DNA of 64,000 nucleotides from Mycobacterium sp. Root135. Its GTDB lineage: Bacteria; Actinomycetota; Actinomycetes; Mycobacteriales; Mycobacteriaceae. The notes under the pieces are model-generated. The model saw nothing but the letters and a program-made list of their open reading frames with translations, did no database searches and was not told the origin of the DNA. The stretch spans positions 228,889 to 292,888 of the forward strand of contig NZ_LMEZ01000008.1 in the NCBI RefSeq assembly GCF_001426545.1. The letters run 5' to 3'. A program made the translations under genes and the position numbers. Shown here piece by piece: positions 8,446 through 16,670 of this stretch (the first letter of the stretch is position 1; each line of letters opens with the position of its first letter).

Positions 8446-9323
8446 GGGCAGAGGTTCTCGAGGTCCTCGAGCAACCCGGGTCGGGTGGCGCGCCAGCCGA
8501 GCGCATCGCGGGTATGACGGCTGGACGCCGGTTGGTCCAGCAGGAAGATCTCTCCGTACGGGCCGAACTCCGCCGTCGGCACCGGCTGCACGGGCAGTCC
8601 CAGGCGGCGCCCGATGACGGCCGCGATGTCGCGCACCGCGACGCCCTCCTCGTCGACTGCGTGCCACGACGTGCCCGCCGGCGCGGACTCCAGCGCCAGC
8701 CGGAACAGGACGGCGGCATCGCGCGCGTGGACAGCGGGCCAGCGCTGCGTGCCGTCGCCGGGGTAACCCGCAACACCCGTGCGCCGCGCCGTGGTGGCGA
8801 GAAGCCCTGCGAATCCGCCGTTTCCGTTGTCGTGGGCGGTTCGCGGAATGCGCACCGCGACACTGCGCACGCCTTGCGACGCGAGACCGAGCAGGGCAAG
8901 CACCGCGCGGCCGCGACCTCCGACCGGGCCCTCGGTCGGCGGCGGGTCCGCCTCGGTGGACGCACGTCCCGCGATCCACGGCGTGCCGGAGGCGACGACG
9001 ATGGGCCGGTCACTGCCCCGTAACTCGTCACCCATCGTCGCCAAGGCGTCCGTTTCCTTGACGATCTCGTGCGCCAAGGCGTCCGGGGTGGCGGCTTCGT
9101 GTCCGAAGGCGAGATGGATGACGCCGTCGGCCCGTCGGATCCCGTCCCGCAGGACGTCGACGTCGGACAGGGTGCCGCGCAGCACCTCGGCACCCGCGTC
9201 GGACAACGCCGCCGCCGAGGCGTCCGAACGTGCCAGCGCGAGGACGGTGTGGCCGTTGCCGAGGAGTTCGGTGAGGACGGGCGAACCAATGGTGCCGGTT
9301 CCCCCGGTGACGAAGACGTGCAC
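8442..9323 (-). CDS. NAD-dependent epimerase/dehydratase-type (atypical SDR) oxidoreductase
   Basis: 293 residues from GTG at 9323, preceded by GGAG at a good distance; the frame stays open upstream, but the added residues do not fit the family. The N-terminal VFVTGGTGTIGSPVLTELLGNGH is the GxxGxxG NAD(P)-binding motif of extended SDRs. No clear YxxxK catalytic pair is seen, so it could be an NmrA-like sensor or a divergent reductase. It is transcribed away from the TetR gene and starts next to two palindromic operators, so TetR repression of this gene is likely. Confidence 0.85.
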   Translation of the reverse strand: MHVFVTGGTGTIGSPVLTELLGNGHTVLALARSDASAAALSDAGAEVLRGTLSDVDVLRDGIRRADGVIHLAFGHEAATPDALAHEIVKETDALATMGDELRGSDRPIVVASGTPWIAGRASTEADPPPTEGPVGGRGRAVLALLGLASQGVRSVAVRIPRTAHDNGNGGFAGLLATTARRTGVAGYPGDGTQRWPAVHARDAAVLFRLALESAPAGTSWHAVDEEGVAVRDIAAVIGRRLGLPVQPVPTAEFGPYGEIFLLDQPASSRHTRDALGWRATRPGLLEDLENLCP

Positions 9324-9340
9324 GTGACACTCCAAACGTT

Positions 9341-9364
9341 GTGATGAGACCTTTGTCCCGTCAC
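9341..9364. promoter_or_regulatory. TetR operator copy 1
   Basis: Imperfect palindrome GTGATGAGAC-cttt-GTCCCGTCAC, with 8 of 10 arm positions paired. It lies 18 bases upstream of the SDR start. Together with copy 2 it also forms a larger 13-bp inverted repeat (9352-9364 with 9373-9385, one mismatch). Confidence 0.65.
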
Positions 9365-9372
9365 CGTACAAC

Positions 9373-9396
9373 GTGATGGGACAAAAGTCCCGTCGC
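9373..9396. promoter_or_regulatory. TetR operator copy 2
   Basis: Palindrome GTGATGGGAC-aaaa-GTCCCGTCGC with 8 of 10 arm positions paired. Its centre is 32 bp from the centre of copy 1, about three helical turns, so two dimers would lie on one face of the DNA. It ends 13 bases before the TetR ATG, which implies autorepression. Confidence 0.65.
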
Positions 9397-9409
9397 CTAG
9401 GATGTGACT

Positions 9410-9988
9410 ATGGGTCGCTGGGAACCGGGTGCACGTCAGCGTCTCGTGCTCGCGGCCGTCGACCTGTTCACCGAGCAGGGGTACGACGCCACGACCGTCG
9501 CGCAGATCGCCGAGCGGGCCGGCGTCACCAAGAGCACGTTCTTTCGTCACTTCCCCGACAAGCGGGAACTACTCGTCGCCGGCCAGGAAAGCATGTGTCA
9601 GCTGCTGTCCGAGGGCATCGCGGAGGCGCCCGACGGCGCGAGCCCGATGGTCGCCGTCGCGGCGGCCCTCGAACGCGCCTCGGCGATGATGGGGCCGGAC
9701 AATCGGGAACTCGGTCCCCGCATCAAGGCGGCGGTCGCGGCGAGCACCGAACTGCAGGAGCGCGACGCACTCAAGACCGTCAGCCTGGCGGCCGCCATGA
9801 CCACGGCCCTACTGGCCCGCGGGGTGCCCGAGATGACCGCGCACCTGGCCGGCGAGCTCGGAGTGCTGGCCTTCAAACAGGGTTACGCGCGCTGGTCGGA
9901 GACCGAGCACCACGACGGTCGCGGCTTGGCCGAGTACGCCCTCGCGGCGCTCGAGGAACTGCGAACGGCCTCGAAGTCCCTGGACTGA
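9410..9988 (+). CDS. TetR-family transcriptional regulator
   Basis: 192 residues from the ATG at 9410, which has AGGA seven bases upstream; a GTG at 9404 would add two residues. The N-terminal helix-turn-helix is typical: GARQRLVLAAVDLFTEQGYDATTVAQIAERAGVTKSTFFRHFPDKRELL. The helical C-terminal ligand and dimer domain is not specific enough to name an inducer. The divergent position and the double palindrome in the 86-base gap indicate that it represses itself and the SDR gene. It is convergent with ilvD. Confidence 0.9.
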   Translation: MGRWEPGARQRLVLAAVDLFTEQGYDATTVAQIAERAGVTKSTFFRHFPDKRELLVAGQESMCQLLSEGIAEAPDGASPMVAVAAALERASAMMGPDNRELGPRIKAAVAASTELQERDALKTVSLAAAMTTALLARGVPEMTAHLAGELGVLAFKQGYARWSETEHHDGRGLAEYALAALEELRTASKSLD

Positions 9989-9992
9989 GCGA

Positions 9993-11732
9993 CTAGCCGC
10001 AGACCGCGCCCGTCGCCGCCGAGCCCACCAGCTTGCGATACTTGGCCAGCACGCCGGTGGGGTACTTGGGCGGCGGCGGGGTGAAACCCGCCTTGCGAGA
10101 ATCGAATTCGTCGGCGTCGACGAGCAGGTCCAGCGTGCCCGTGCCAACGTCGAGCCGAATCCGGTCACCGTCCCGCACGAAGGCGATCGGGCCGGCGTCG
10201 ACCGCTTCCGGCGCGATGTGCCCGACGCACAGACCCGTGGTGCCGCCCGAGAACCGGCCGTCGGTCATCAGCAGCACGTCCTTGCCGAGACCCGCGCCCT
10301 TGATGGCGCCGGTGATGGCCAGCATCTCGCGCATACCGGGTCCACCCTTGGGGCCCTCGTACCGGATGACGACCACGTCGCCGTTGGTGATGGTGCCGTC
10401 CTCGAGTGCGTCCATCGCCGCCCGCTCGCCGTCGAAAACCCGTGCGGTGCCCTCGAACACGTCGGAATCGAAGCCTGCCGACTTGACCACGGCGCCCTCC
10501 GGAGCCAACGACCCGTGCAGAATCGTGATGCCGCCCGTCGGGTGAATGGGATTGCTCATCACGCGCAGCACCTTGCCGTCGGGATCCGGCGGCTCGATGT
10601 GGGCGAGGTTCTCGGCCATGGTGCGGCCGGTGACGGTGAGGCAATCCCCGTTCAGCAGGCCGTTGTCCAGCAGTGCCTTCATGACGACGGGCACGCCACC
10701 GATCTCGTCGACGTGCTTCATCACGTGGCGGCCGAAGGGCTTGACGTCGGCGAGGTGCGGCACCTTCTGTCCGATGCGGGTGAAGTCCGCCAGGGTCAGC
10801 TTGACGCCGGCCTCCCACGCGATCGCCAGCAGGTGGAGCACGGCGTTGGTAGACCCGCCGAACGCCATCACCACGGCGATGGCGTTCTCGAACGCCTCCA
10901 GCGTGAGGATGTCACTGGTGGTGATGCCGCGGCGCAGCATCTCGACGACGGCCTCGCCCGACTGGCGGGCGTACTCGTCGCGGCGCTTGTCGATGGCCAC
11001 CGGGGATGCGCTGCCAGGCAACGACATGCCAAGGGCCTCGGCGGCGCTGGCCATGGTGTTGGCGGTGTACATGCCGCCGCACGCACCCTCGCCCGGACAG
11101 ATGGCGCGCTCGATGATGTCCACGTCCGCGCGCGACATCAACCCACGGGCGCAGGCGCCGACGGCCTCGAAGGCGTCGATGATCGTGACTTCCCGCTCGG
11201 TGCCGTCGGTCATCTTGGCGACGCCGGGCATGATCGAGCCGTTGTAGAAGAAGACGCTGGCCAGGTTGAGGCGGGCGGCGGCCATGAGCATCCCGGGGAT
11301 CGACTTGTCGCAGCCGGCCAGGAGCACGGTGCCGTCGAGACGCTCGGCCTGCACCACGGTTTCGACGCTGTCCGCGATCACCTCGCGGGAGACCAGCGAG
11401 AAGTGCATGCCCTCGTGGCCCATGGAGATGCCGTCGGAGACGGAGATGGTGCCGAACTCCAGCGGGTAGCCGCCGGCGGAGTGCACGCCTCCCTTGACGG
11501 ACTGCGCCAGTCGTTGAAGCGACATGTTGCAGGGCGTGATTTCGTTCCACGACGATCCGACGCCGATCTGAGGCTTGACCCAGTCGTCGTCGCCCATGCC
11601 GACGGCCCGCAGCATTCCGCGGGCGGCGGTCTTCTCGAGGCCGTCGGTGACGTCGCGGCTACGGGGCTTGATGTCGGGCGACGATGAGCCGCTTGCGCGA
11701 AGAGAATCGGGCTTCGAAGCGTCTGAGGGCAT
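9993..11732 (-). CDS. ilvD: Dihydroxy-acid dehydratase
   Basis: 579 residues. It catalyses dehydration of 2,3-dihydroxy acids to 2-keto acids, the third step of valine/isoleucine and pantothenate synthesis, using an Fe-S cluster. The Cys motifs are present: NEITPCNMS, LAGCDKSIPGM and EGACGGMYTANTM. The C-terminal GRFSGGTTGLCVGHIAPEA is also canonical. Start ATG at 11732; the frame continues upstream across the ricR-operon control region but without family sequence. In M. tuberculosis the equivalent is Rv0189c, also divergent from the copper regulator Rv0190, which anchors the synteny of this window. Confidence 0.97.
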   Translation of the reverse strand: MPSDASKPDSLRASGSSSPDIKPRSRDVTDGLEKTAARGMLRAVGMGDDDWVKPQIGVGSSWNEITPCNMSLQRLAQSVKGGVHSAGGYPLEFGTISVSDGISMGHEGMHFSLVSREVIADSVETVVQAERLDGTVLLAGCDKSIPGMLMAAARLNLASVFFYNGSIMPGVAKMTDGTEREVTIIDAFEAVGACARGLMSRADVDIIERAICPGEGACGGMYTANTMASAAEALGMSLPGSASPVAIDKRRDEYARQSGEAVVEMLRRGITTSDILTLEAFENAIAVVMAFGGSTNAVLHLLAIAWEAGVKLTLADFTRIGQKVPHLADVKPFGRHVMKHVDEIGGVPVVMKALLDNGLLNGDCLTVTGRTMAENLAHIEPPDPDGKVLRVMSNPIHPTGGITILHGSLAPEGAVVKSAGFDSDVFEGTARVFDGERAAMDALEDGTITNGDVVVIRYEGPKGGPGMREMLAITGAIKGAGLGKDVLLMTDGRFSGGTTGLCVGHIAPEAVDAGPIAFVRDGDRIRLDVGTGTLDLLVDADEFDSRKAGFTPPPPKYPTGVLAKYRKLVGSAATGAVCG

Positions 11733-11773
11733 TGATCGATTATGCCTTCGGGTCGTTCGCCGACCAAACCATT

Positions 11774-11798
11774 CCGGATACCCCGGAGGGGTATCCGG
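11774..11798. promoter_or_regulatory. RicR/CsoR copper operator, perfect 25-bp palindrome
   Basis: Left arm CCGGATACCCC (11774-11784), spacer GGA, right arm GGGGTATCCGG (11788-11798): 11-bp arms with no mismatch. The ATACCCC/GGGGTAT core is the known CsoR/RicR-type recognition pattern. It ends 13 bases before the DUF305 start, so bound repressor would cover the promoter of the DUF305-ricR operon. Confidence 0.85.
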
Positions 11799-11811
11799 TA
11801 CGGTGGCCTTC

Positions 11812-12432
11812 ATGAAGACGTTGATCGCTCTGGTGGCCGCCGTCGCCACCGCACTGCTCGTGTCCTCCTGTACCAGCCCCAGCTCGACCTCGTCGGACGG
11901 TCACACCGACCACACCCACGGCAGCGAATCCAGTGCTGCCGCCCCGAACAACGCCAACAACAACGCCGCCGACGTCACCTTCGTCTCCGGCATGATTCCG
12001 CACCACGAGCAGGCCGTGGAGATGTCCGCACTCGTCCCGCAGCGGTCCACCAATCCCGAGGTGATCAAGCTCGCCGCCGACATCTCCGCTGCCCAGGAAC
12101 CCGAGATCCAGACCATGAAGGGCTTCCTCGCCCAGTGGAACGCCGGCGAGGGCGACGTAAACGAGGGCGCTGGGCACGAGGGTCACGACATGGGCGCCAT
12201 GACCGGAATGGTCGACGACGGCTCGATGGCGAAGCTCGAAACCCTCAAGGGGGCGGAGTTCGACCAGCTCTGGCTGACGTCGATGATCGGCCATCACGAG
12301 GGGGCCGTCACGATGGCCAACACCGAGATCGCCGACGGCGCCAACGCCGACGCGAAGGCGCTGGCCAGCCACATCGTCACGGTGCAGCAGGCCGAGATCG
12401 CCCAGATGAAGAAGATGGTGGCCGCGTCATGA
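11812..12432 (+). CDS. DUF305 copper-responsive lipoprotein
   Basis: 206 residues. A signal peptide ends in a lipobox-like LLVSSC (Cys22), so the protein is probably a membrane-anchored lipoprotein. Two DUF305 repeats carry Met/His-rich motifs: FVSGMIPHHEQAVEM and LTSMIGHHEGAVTM, with GHEGHDMGAMTGM between them. DUF305 proteins such as cyanobacterial CopM bind copper in the periplasm through such residues. The gene follows a perfect RicR-type operator and overlaps ricR by 4 nt (ATGA), so it should be induced by copper and buffer or relay it outside the cytoplasm. M. tuberculosis ricR, as recalled, lacks this partner. Confidence 0.87.
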   Translation: MKTLIALVAAVATALLVSSCTSPSSTSSDGHTDHTHGSESSAAAPNNANNNAADVTFVSGMIPHHEQAVEMSALVPQRSTNPEVIKLAADISAAQEPEIQTMKGFLAQWNAGEGDVNEGAGHEGHDMGAMTGMVDDGSMAKLETLKGAEFDQLWLTSMIGHHEGAVTMANTEIADGANADAKALASHIVTVQQAEIAQMKKMVAAS

Positions 12433-12740
12433 CCGATGAACCAGTGGAAAACGCGGCGCCACACGGGTATTCGCCGCACAAGGAGAACTACGCCAAGCGA
12501 CTGCGGCGCGTCGAAGGCCAAGTGCGGGGCATCGCCAAGATGATCGAGGAAGACAAGTACTGCATCGACGTCCTCACCCAGATCAGCGCGGTCAACAGTG
12601 CGCTGCAGTCCGTCGCCCTCGGGCTGCTCGACGAACACCTCGGACACTGCGTGACGCACGCCGTCGCAGAAGGTGGCCCCGAGGCCGAGAAGAAGCTCGC
12701 CGAGGCGTCCGCCGCCATCGCCCGGCTGGTGAAGTCCTGA
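12429..12740 (+). CDS. ricR: Copper-sensing transcriptional repressor, CsoR family (RicR)
   Basis: 103 residues. An all-helical CsoR-family repressor with the Cu(I) ligand triad Cys45, His70 and Cys74; the 25- and 4-residue spacings equal those of Cys36/His61/Cys65 in M. tuberculosis CsoR. NYAKRLRRVEGQVRGIAKMIEEDKYCIDVLTQ is the family N-terminal helix. It occupies the position of Rv0190 (RicR), which releases operators on Cu(I) binding to induce copper-resistance genes. The perfect palindrome ahead of the operon indicates autoregulation. Translationally coupled to DUF305. Confidence 0.92.
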   Translation: MTDEPVENAAPHGYSPHKENYAKRLRRVEGQVRGIAKMIEEDKYCIDVLTQISAVNSALQSVALGLLDEHLGHCVTHAVAEGGPEAEKKLAEASAAIARLVKS

Positions 12741-12901
12741 GCATTCGGCTGCGAGCAAGGTAACGAACCGTCGGCCCCGTGCGAAGAACAAGCAGGTCAG
12801 TGCCGTTTGAGTCGAACGGTGCCCCCGGTCGGAGGCTCATCGCCGGAAGTGCTGGATCCGTCCGCTGTGTAACACTTGAAGCACTGTATTGGAGGTGGCG
12901 C

Positions 12902-13942
12902 ATGCGCCAAAGCACGTTCACGCGGACCACGACGCGATTTGCGACGGCGATCTTCGCCGCTGGTCTCGTCGGAGGATTCGTCATCGGCAGCCCGTCTGCC
13001 TGGGCAGATCCCGAGGTCAACCCGGATCCGGCGGCAATCGACTCGCAGCCGATCGAGGCTCCGGCCCCGCCCCCGTTCGGGGACGTGCCACCGCCCGCCC
13101 CGATGCCGTTCGGCTTCCCGCCGCCCGGAGATCCGATGGCGCCGCCGCCGTTCAACCCGCTGGGCGCACCCGCGCCTGCGCCCACGGTGATCCCCGAGGG
13201 CACCCCTGCCGGACAGGATCCCACCCCCTACACCGGGCCGCCGGTCTTCGCGGCCCCGTCGTTCAACCCGAGCAACGGCTCGATGGTGGGCGTCGCCAAG
13301 CCGATCGCGATCAACTTCGCCCGGCCGATCGCAGACCGTCAGATGGCCCAGTCCGCGGTGCACGTCTCGTCGGTGCCGGCAGTGCCCGGCAAGTTCTACT
13401 GGCTCAGTGACACGCAACTGCGCTGGCGTCCGATCGACTTCTGGCCGGCCAACACCACGGTCAACATCGACGCCGGTGGCGCCAAGTCCAGTTTCCGGAC
13501 CGGTGAGTCGCTGGTGGCGACGATCGACAACGCCACGCATCAGATGCAGGTCGTCCGGAACGGAACGTTGGAGAAGACGTTCCCGGTGTCGCTCGGCAAG
13601 ACGGGCAACGACACCCCCAACGGCACCTACTACGTGCTCGAGAAGTTCAACGACATCGTCATGGACAGCTCGACGTACGGCGTGCCGGTCAACTCGGCGC
13701 AGGGGTACAAGCTGAAGGTTCAGGACGCGGTCCGGATCGACAACAGCGGCATCTTCGTGCACAGCGCGCCGTGGTCCGTCGCCGATCAGGGCAAGCGCAA
13801 CGTGAGCCACGGTTGCATCAACCTCAGCGCGGCCAACGCGCAGTGGTTCTTCGACAACTTCGGCAGCGGCGACCCGATCGTCGTGAAGAACTCCGTCGGG
13901 CTGTACAACCAGAACGACGGCGCCCAGGATTGGCAGATGTAA
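12902..13942 (+). CDS. L,D-transpeptidase with Ig-like and YkuD domains
   Basis: 346 residues; the start ATG at 12902 has GGAGG six bases upstream. A signal peptide (residues 1-35, ending SAWA) is followed by a Pro-rich linker of about 65 residues, a bacterial Ig-like domain (about 110-200) and a YkuD catalytic domain. The active site is His303-Gly-Cys305-Ile-Asn, preceded by IFVHSAPWSV. These enzymes make 3-3 meso-DAP cross-links in peptidoglycan and are the targets of carbapenems. By position it matches Rv0192. The Pro-rich linker suggests reach across the periplasm. Transcription ends in a strong hairpin right after the gene. Confidence 0.93.
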   Translation: MRQSTFTRTTTRFATAIFAAGLVGGFVIGSPSAWADPEVNPDPAAIDSQPIEAPAPPPFGDVPPPAPMPFGFPPPGDPMAPPPFNPLGAPAPAPTVIPEGTPAGQDPTPYTGPPVFAAPSFNPSNGSMVGVAKPIAINFARPIADRQMAQSAVHVSSVPAVPGKFYWLSDTQLRWRPIDFWPANTTVNIDAGGAKSSFRTGESLVATIDNATHQMQVVRNGTLEKTFPVSLGKTGNDTPNGTYYVLEKFNDIVMDSSTYGVPVNSAQGYKLKVQDAVRIDNSGIFVHSAPWSVADQGKRNVSHGCINLSAANAQWFFDNFGSGDPIVVKNSVGLYNQNDGAQDWQM

Positions 13943-13961
13943 CTCGCGAGTACTCCGCGAG

Positions 13962-14010
13962 CAGACGTAAAAGGCCCTGAAACCTAGTGTTTCAGGGCCT
14001 TTTACGTCTG
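13962..14010. terminator. Strong bidirectional hairpin terminator
   Basis: Perfect 22-bp arms (13962-13983 and 13989-14010) with a 5-nt loop CTAGT. It lies between the convergent L,D-transpeptidase and zmp1 genes. The TTTT/AAAA runs sit within the stem. Its flanks (CGCGAGCAG before, TCTGGTGG overlapping the end) are shared with the terminator at 37490. Confidence 0.85.
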
Positions 14011-14025
14011 GTGGGCAACTGGCCG

Positions 14026-16026
14026 CTAGTTCCAGATGTGCACGCGCTGAGCCGGATCCAGATACAGCTCGTCGTCTTCGGCCACCTCGAACGCGTCGTA
14101 GAAGGCGTCCAGGTTGCGGACGATGCCGTTGCACCGGAACTCCGGCGGTGAGTGCGGGTCGATCGCGAGCCGCCGGATGGCCTCGGCGTCACGGGACTTG
14201 GTGCGCCACACCTGCGCCCAGCCGTAGAAGACCCGCTGCACGCCGGTCAGGCCGTCGATCACCGGAGCCGGCTTGCCTCCCAACGACAACTCGTAGGCCA
14301 GCAGCGCGATCGACAGGCCGCCGAGGTCGCCAATGTTCTCACCAACGGTGAAGGCGCCGTTCACGTGCTGGCCGCTGCCGAGCTGCCGCGGCACGTACTT
14401 CTCGTACTGGGCGATCAACGCCTCAGTGCGCGAACCGAATTCGGCACGGTCGCTGTCGGTCCACCAGTCGACGAGGTTCCCGTCGCCGTCGTACTTGGCG
14501 CCCTGATCGTCGAACCCGTGCCCAATCTCGTGGCCGATGACCGCGCCGATGCCACCGTAGTTGGCGGCGTCGTCGGCGTCGGCGTCGAAGAACGGCGGCT
14601 GCAAGATGGCTGCGGGAAAGACGATTTCGTTCATGCCAGGGTTGTAGTAGGCGTTCACCGTCTGCGGCGTCATGAACCACTCGTCGCGGTCCACTGGGCC
14701 GCCGAGCTTCGCCAGCTCGCGGTCGTAGCCGGCGGCGTTGCCCCGCTTGTAGTTTCCGTACAGGTCGGCTCGGTCGATCACCAGGTCCGGGTAGTCGCGC
14801 CACCGCACCGGATAGCCGATCTTCGGGGTGAACTTGTCCAGCTTGGCCAGGGCACGCTCGCGGGTCTCCGGCGTCATCCACGCGAGATCGTTGATGCTGA
14901 CGCGGTACGCCTCACGGAGATTGGCGACCAGCTCGTCCATCCGGGCCTTGGCGTCCGGCGGGAAGTGCCGCTCCACGTACAGCTTTCCGACCGCGTCGCC
15001 CATCAGGTTCTCGACCAGCGCCACGCCGCGCTTCCAGCGGTCGCGAATCTCCTGGGTGCCGCTCAGCGTGCGGCCGTAGAAGTCGAAGTTCTCGGCGATC
15101 AGTTCGTCGGTGAGCATCGCAGCCCGGGCGCTGATGACCCGCCACCGCAGCCACCACTTCCAGTCGTCGAGGTCCTCGCTCGCCCACAGCGCGGCGAATG
15201 CCGTCAGGGTGTCGGGCTGGCGGACGACGACCTCGGCTGGCCACCCCGGGCCTCCGGGTGATCCCGCGCCGATCGCGGTCAACCACTCAGCCCAGGCGAA
15301 CCCTGGCGCCTCGTCGACCAGGTCGGTGAACGCCCTCAGGTTGTAGGTCAGGTCCGCGTCGCGGCGCTTGACCACGTCCCAGTGAGCGGCGGCGATCTTG
15401 GTCTCCAGCGCGACGATCTGGGCGGCCGTGGCCTCCCATTCCCCGGTGTAGTCCTCGCCGTAGGTCAGCGTGAACATCCGCGCGATGTGTCCCGGGTAGG
15501 CGGCCAGGATCTCGGCGTGCTGGGCGTCGCGGTAGTAGGACTCGTCGGGAAGGCCGAGACCGGACTGCGACAGGTGCAGGAGGTAGCGCGTCGAGTCCTT
15601 CGAGTCGGTGTCGACGTACAGGCCCGTGCCCCCGCCGACGCCGGTGCGCTGCAATCCGCCGAGGATGACCGCCAACGCGGTCCGGTCTGCCGCGAGGTCC
15701 ACGGTCTCGAGCTCGTCGATCAGTGGCTGCACGCCGATCCGTGCGACCGCTTCGGTGTCCATGAAGCTGCCGTAGAGGTCTCCGACGCGTTGCTCGTCGG
15801 TGTTGGGCGGCGCATCGGCCGAGGCGGCCTCGATGATCAGATCGCGCACCTGCTCCTCGGCCCGGTCGGCGAGCAGCCGGAAGGCACCGTCGGTGGCGCG
15901 GTCCGCGGGGATGTCGTAATCGGTCAGCCAGCGCCCGTTGACGTGGCCGAACAGGTCGTCTTGAGGGCGGGTGCCGTCGTCGACGAAGGACAGGTCGATA
16001 CCGGAGTGGGTAGCTTCTAACGTCAC
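14026..16026 (-). CDS. zmp1: Zinc metalloprotease, M13 (neprilysin-like) family
   Basis: 666 residues from GTG, the usual length for M13 without a membrane anchor. The substrate-binding motif NAYYNP is at 458-463, the zinc motif HEIGH at 499-503, and the third ligand Glu563 with Asp567 in VGENIGDLGG. In M. tuberculosis Zmp1 (Rv0198c) is a secreted endopeptidase without a classical signal peptide that affects phagosome maturation and inflammasome activity; no signal peptide is seen here either. In an environmental species the natural substrate is unknown. It is divergent from omamA with a 53-base gap. Confidence 0.94.
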   Translation of the reverse strand: MTLEATHSGIDLSFVDDGTRPQDDLFGHVNGRWLTDYDIPADRATDGAFRLLADRAEEQVRDLIIEAASADAPPNTDEQRVGDLYGSFMDTEAVARIGVQPLIDELETVDLAADRTALAVILGGLQRTGVGGGTGLYVDTDSKDSTRYLLHLSQSGLGLPDESYYRDAQHAEILAAYPGHIARMFTLTYGEDYTGEWEATAAQIVALETKIAAAHWDVVKRRDADLTYNLRAFTDLVDEAPGFAWAEWLTAIGAGSPGGPGWPAEVVVRQPDTLTAFAALWASEDLDDWKWWLRWRVISARAAMLTDELIAENFDFYGRTLSGTQEIRDRWKRGVALVENLMGDAVGKLYVERHFPPDAKARMDELVANLREAYRVSINDLAWMTPETRERALAKLDKFTPKIGYPVRWRDYPDLVIDRADLYGNYKRGNAAGYDRELAKLGGPVDRDEWFMTPQTVNAYYNPGMNEIVFPAAILQPPFFDADADDAANYGGIGAVIGHEIGHGFDDQGAKYDGDGNLVDWWTDSDRAEFGSRTEALIAQYEKYVPRQLGSGQHVNGAFTVGENIGDLGGLSIALLAYELSLGGKPAPVIDGLTGVQRVFYGWAQVWRTKSRDAEAIRRLAIDPHSPPEFRCNGIVRNLDAFYDAFEVAEDDELYLDPAQRVHIWN

Positions 16027-16079
16027 TCGACCATCCTGCCAGCCGCGGCCGCTCCAAGGGGCCGGGTACCCTCACGGCC

Positions 16080-16670
16080 ATGCCAGACCAGCTCGACGAC
16101 GAGCCAACCCCGGCCGGAAGTGGCGGCATGACCGGGTTCGGAATCGGCTCCGCGGTACTGGGCCTCGTCTCGGTGGCGGCGGTCGTCCTCGGGGTGTTGC
16201 TGTGGAACGGTCACCGCAACGACGTCGACGAGCGCGCGTACCAAACCCGCGTGCTGCAAGCGGCCGCCGACTGGACCGGAGTTCTGATCAACATGAACTC
16301 CGGCACCGTCACGCAAAGCATGCAGACCCTGCACGACGGCACCGTCGGCCAGCTCAACGCGAACTTCGAGACCGCGGTCGAGCCGTTCAGCCAGGTGGTG
16401 CAGAAGCTGCAATCCCAGACCGTCGGGCAGGTCGAATCCGTCGCAATCGAGTCGTTGTTCCATGCCGCACCGGGTGACCCGGGGCTGCCGCCGGTGCCGC
16501 AGCCCGAGCTGGCCACGGTGTCGTCGCGGACCGACAACGTCCTCGTCGTCGCCACCTCGGTCAGCCAGAACGTTGGTGCCAAGCCGCTGACCGTGCACTG
16601 GACGTTGCGGTTGGCCATTTCCGACGTCGCGGGCAAGCTGCTGGTGTCGCGGTTGGAGACCATCCGATGA
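16080..16670 (+). CDS. omamA: Orphaned Mce-associated membrane protein OmamA
   Basis: 196 residues: a short cytoplasmic N-terminus, one transmembrane helix (about 17-40, FGIGSAVLGLVSVAAVVLGVLL) and a soluble outer domain with the Mce-associated (Mas) fold. By position and strand it equals Rv0199, shown in M. tuberculosis to stabilise the Mce1 and Mce4 lipid importers. Its stop overlaps the omamB ATG by 4 nt (ATGA). No mce operon lies in the window, so it fits the 'orphaned' description. Confidence 0.85.
   Translation: MPDQLDDEPTPAGSGGMTGFGIGSAVLGLVSVAAVVLGVLLWNGHRNDVDERAYQTRVLQAAADWTGVLINMNSGTVTQSMQTLHDGTVGQLNANFETAVEPFSQVVQKLQSQTVGQVESVAIESLFHAAPGDPGLPPVPQPELATVSSRTDNVLVVATSVSQNVGAKPLTVHWTLRLAISDVAGKLLVSRLETIR

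Noticed and set aside
10218..11687. A 489-codon plus-strand frame antisense to ilvD
   Set aside because: It is the antisense image of a strongly conserved gene, with His/Ala/Val-rich low-complexity translation and no start signals.
14152..15261. A 369-codon plus-strand frame antisense to zmp1
   Set aside because: It has no domain, and the minus-strand frame contains all M13 motifs.
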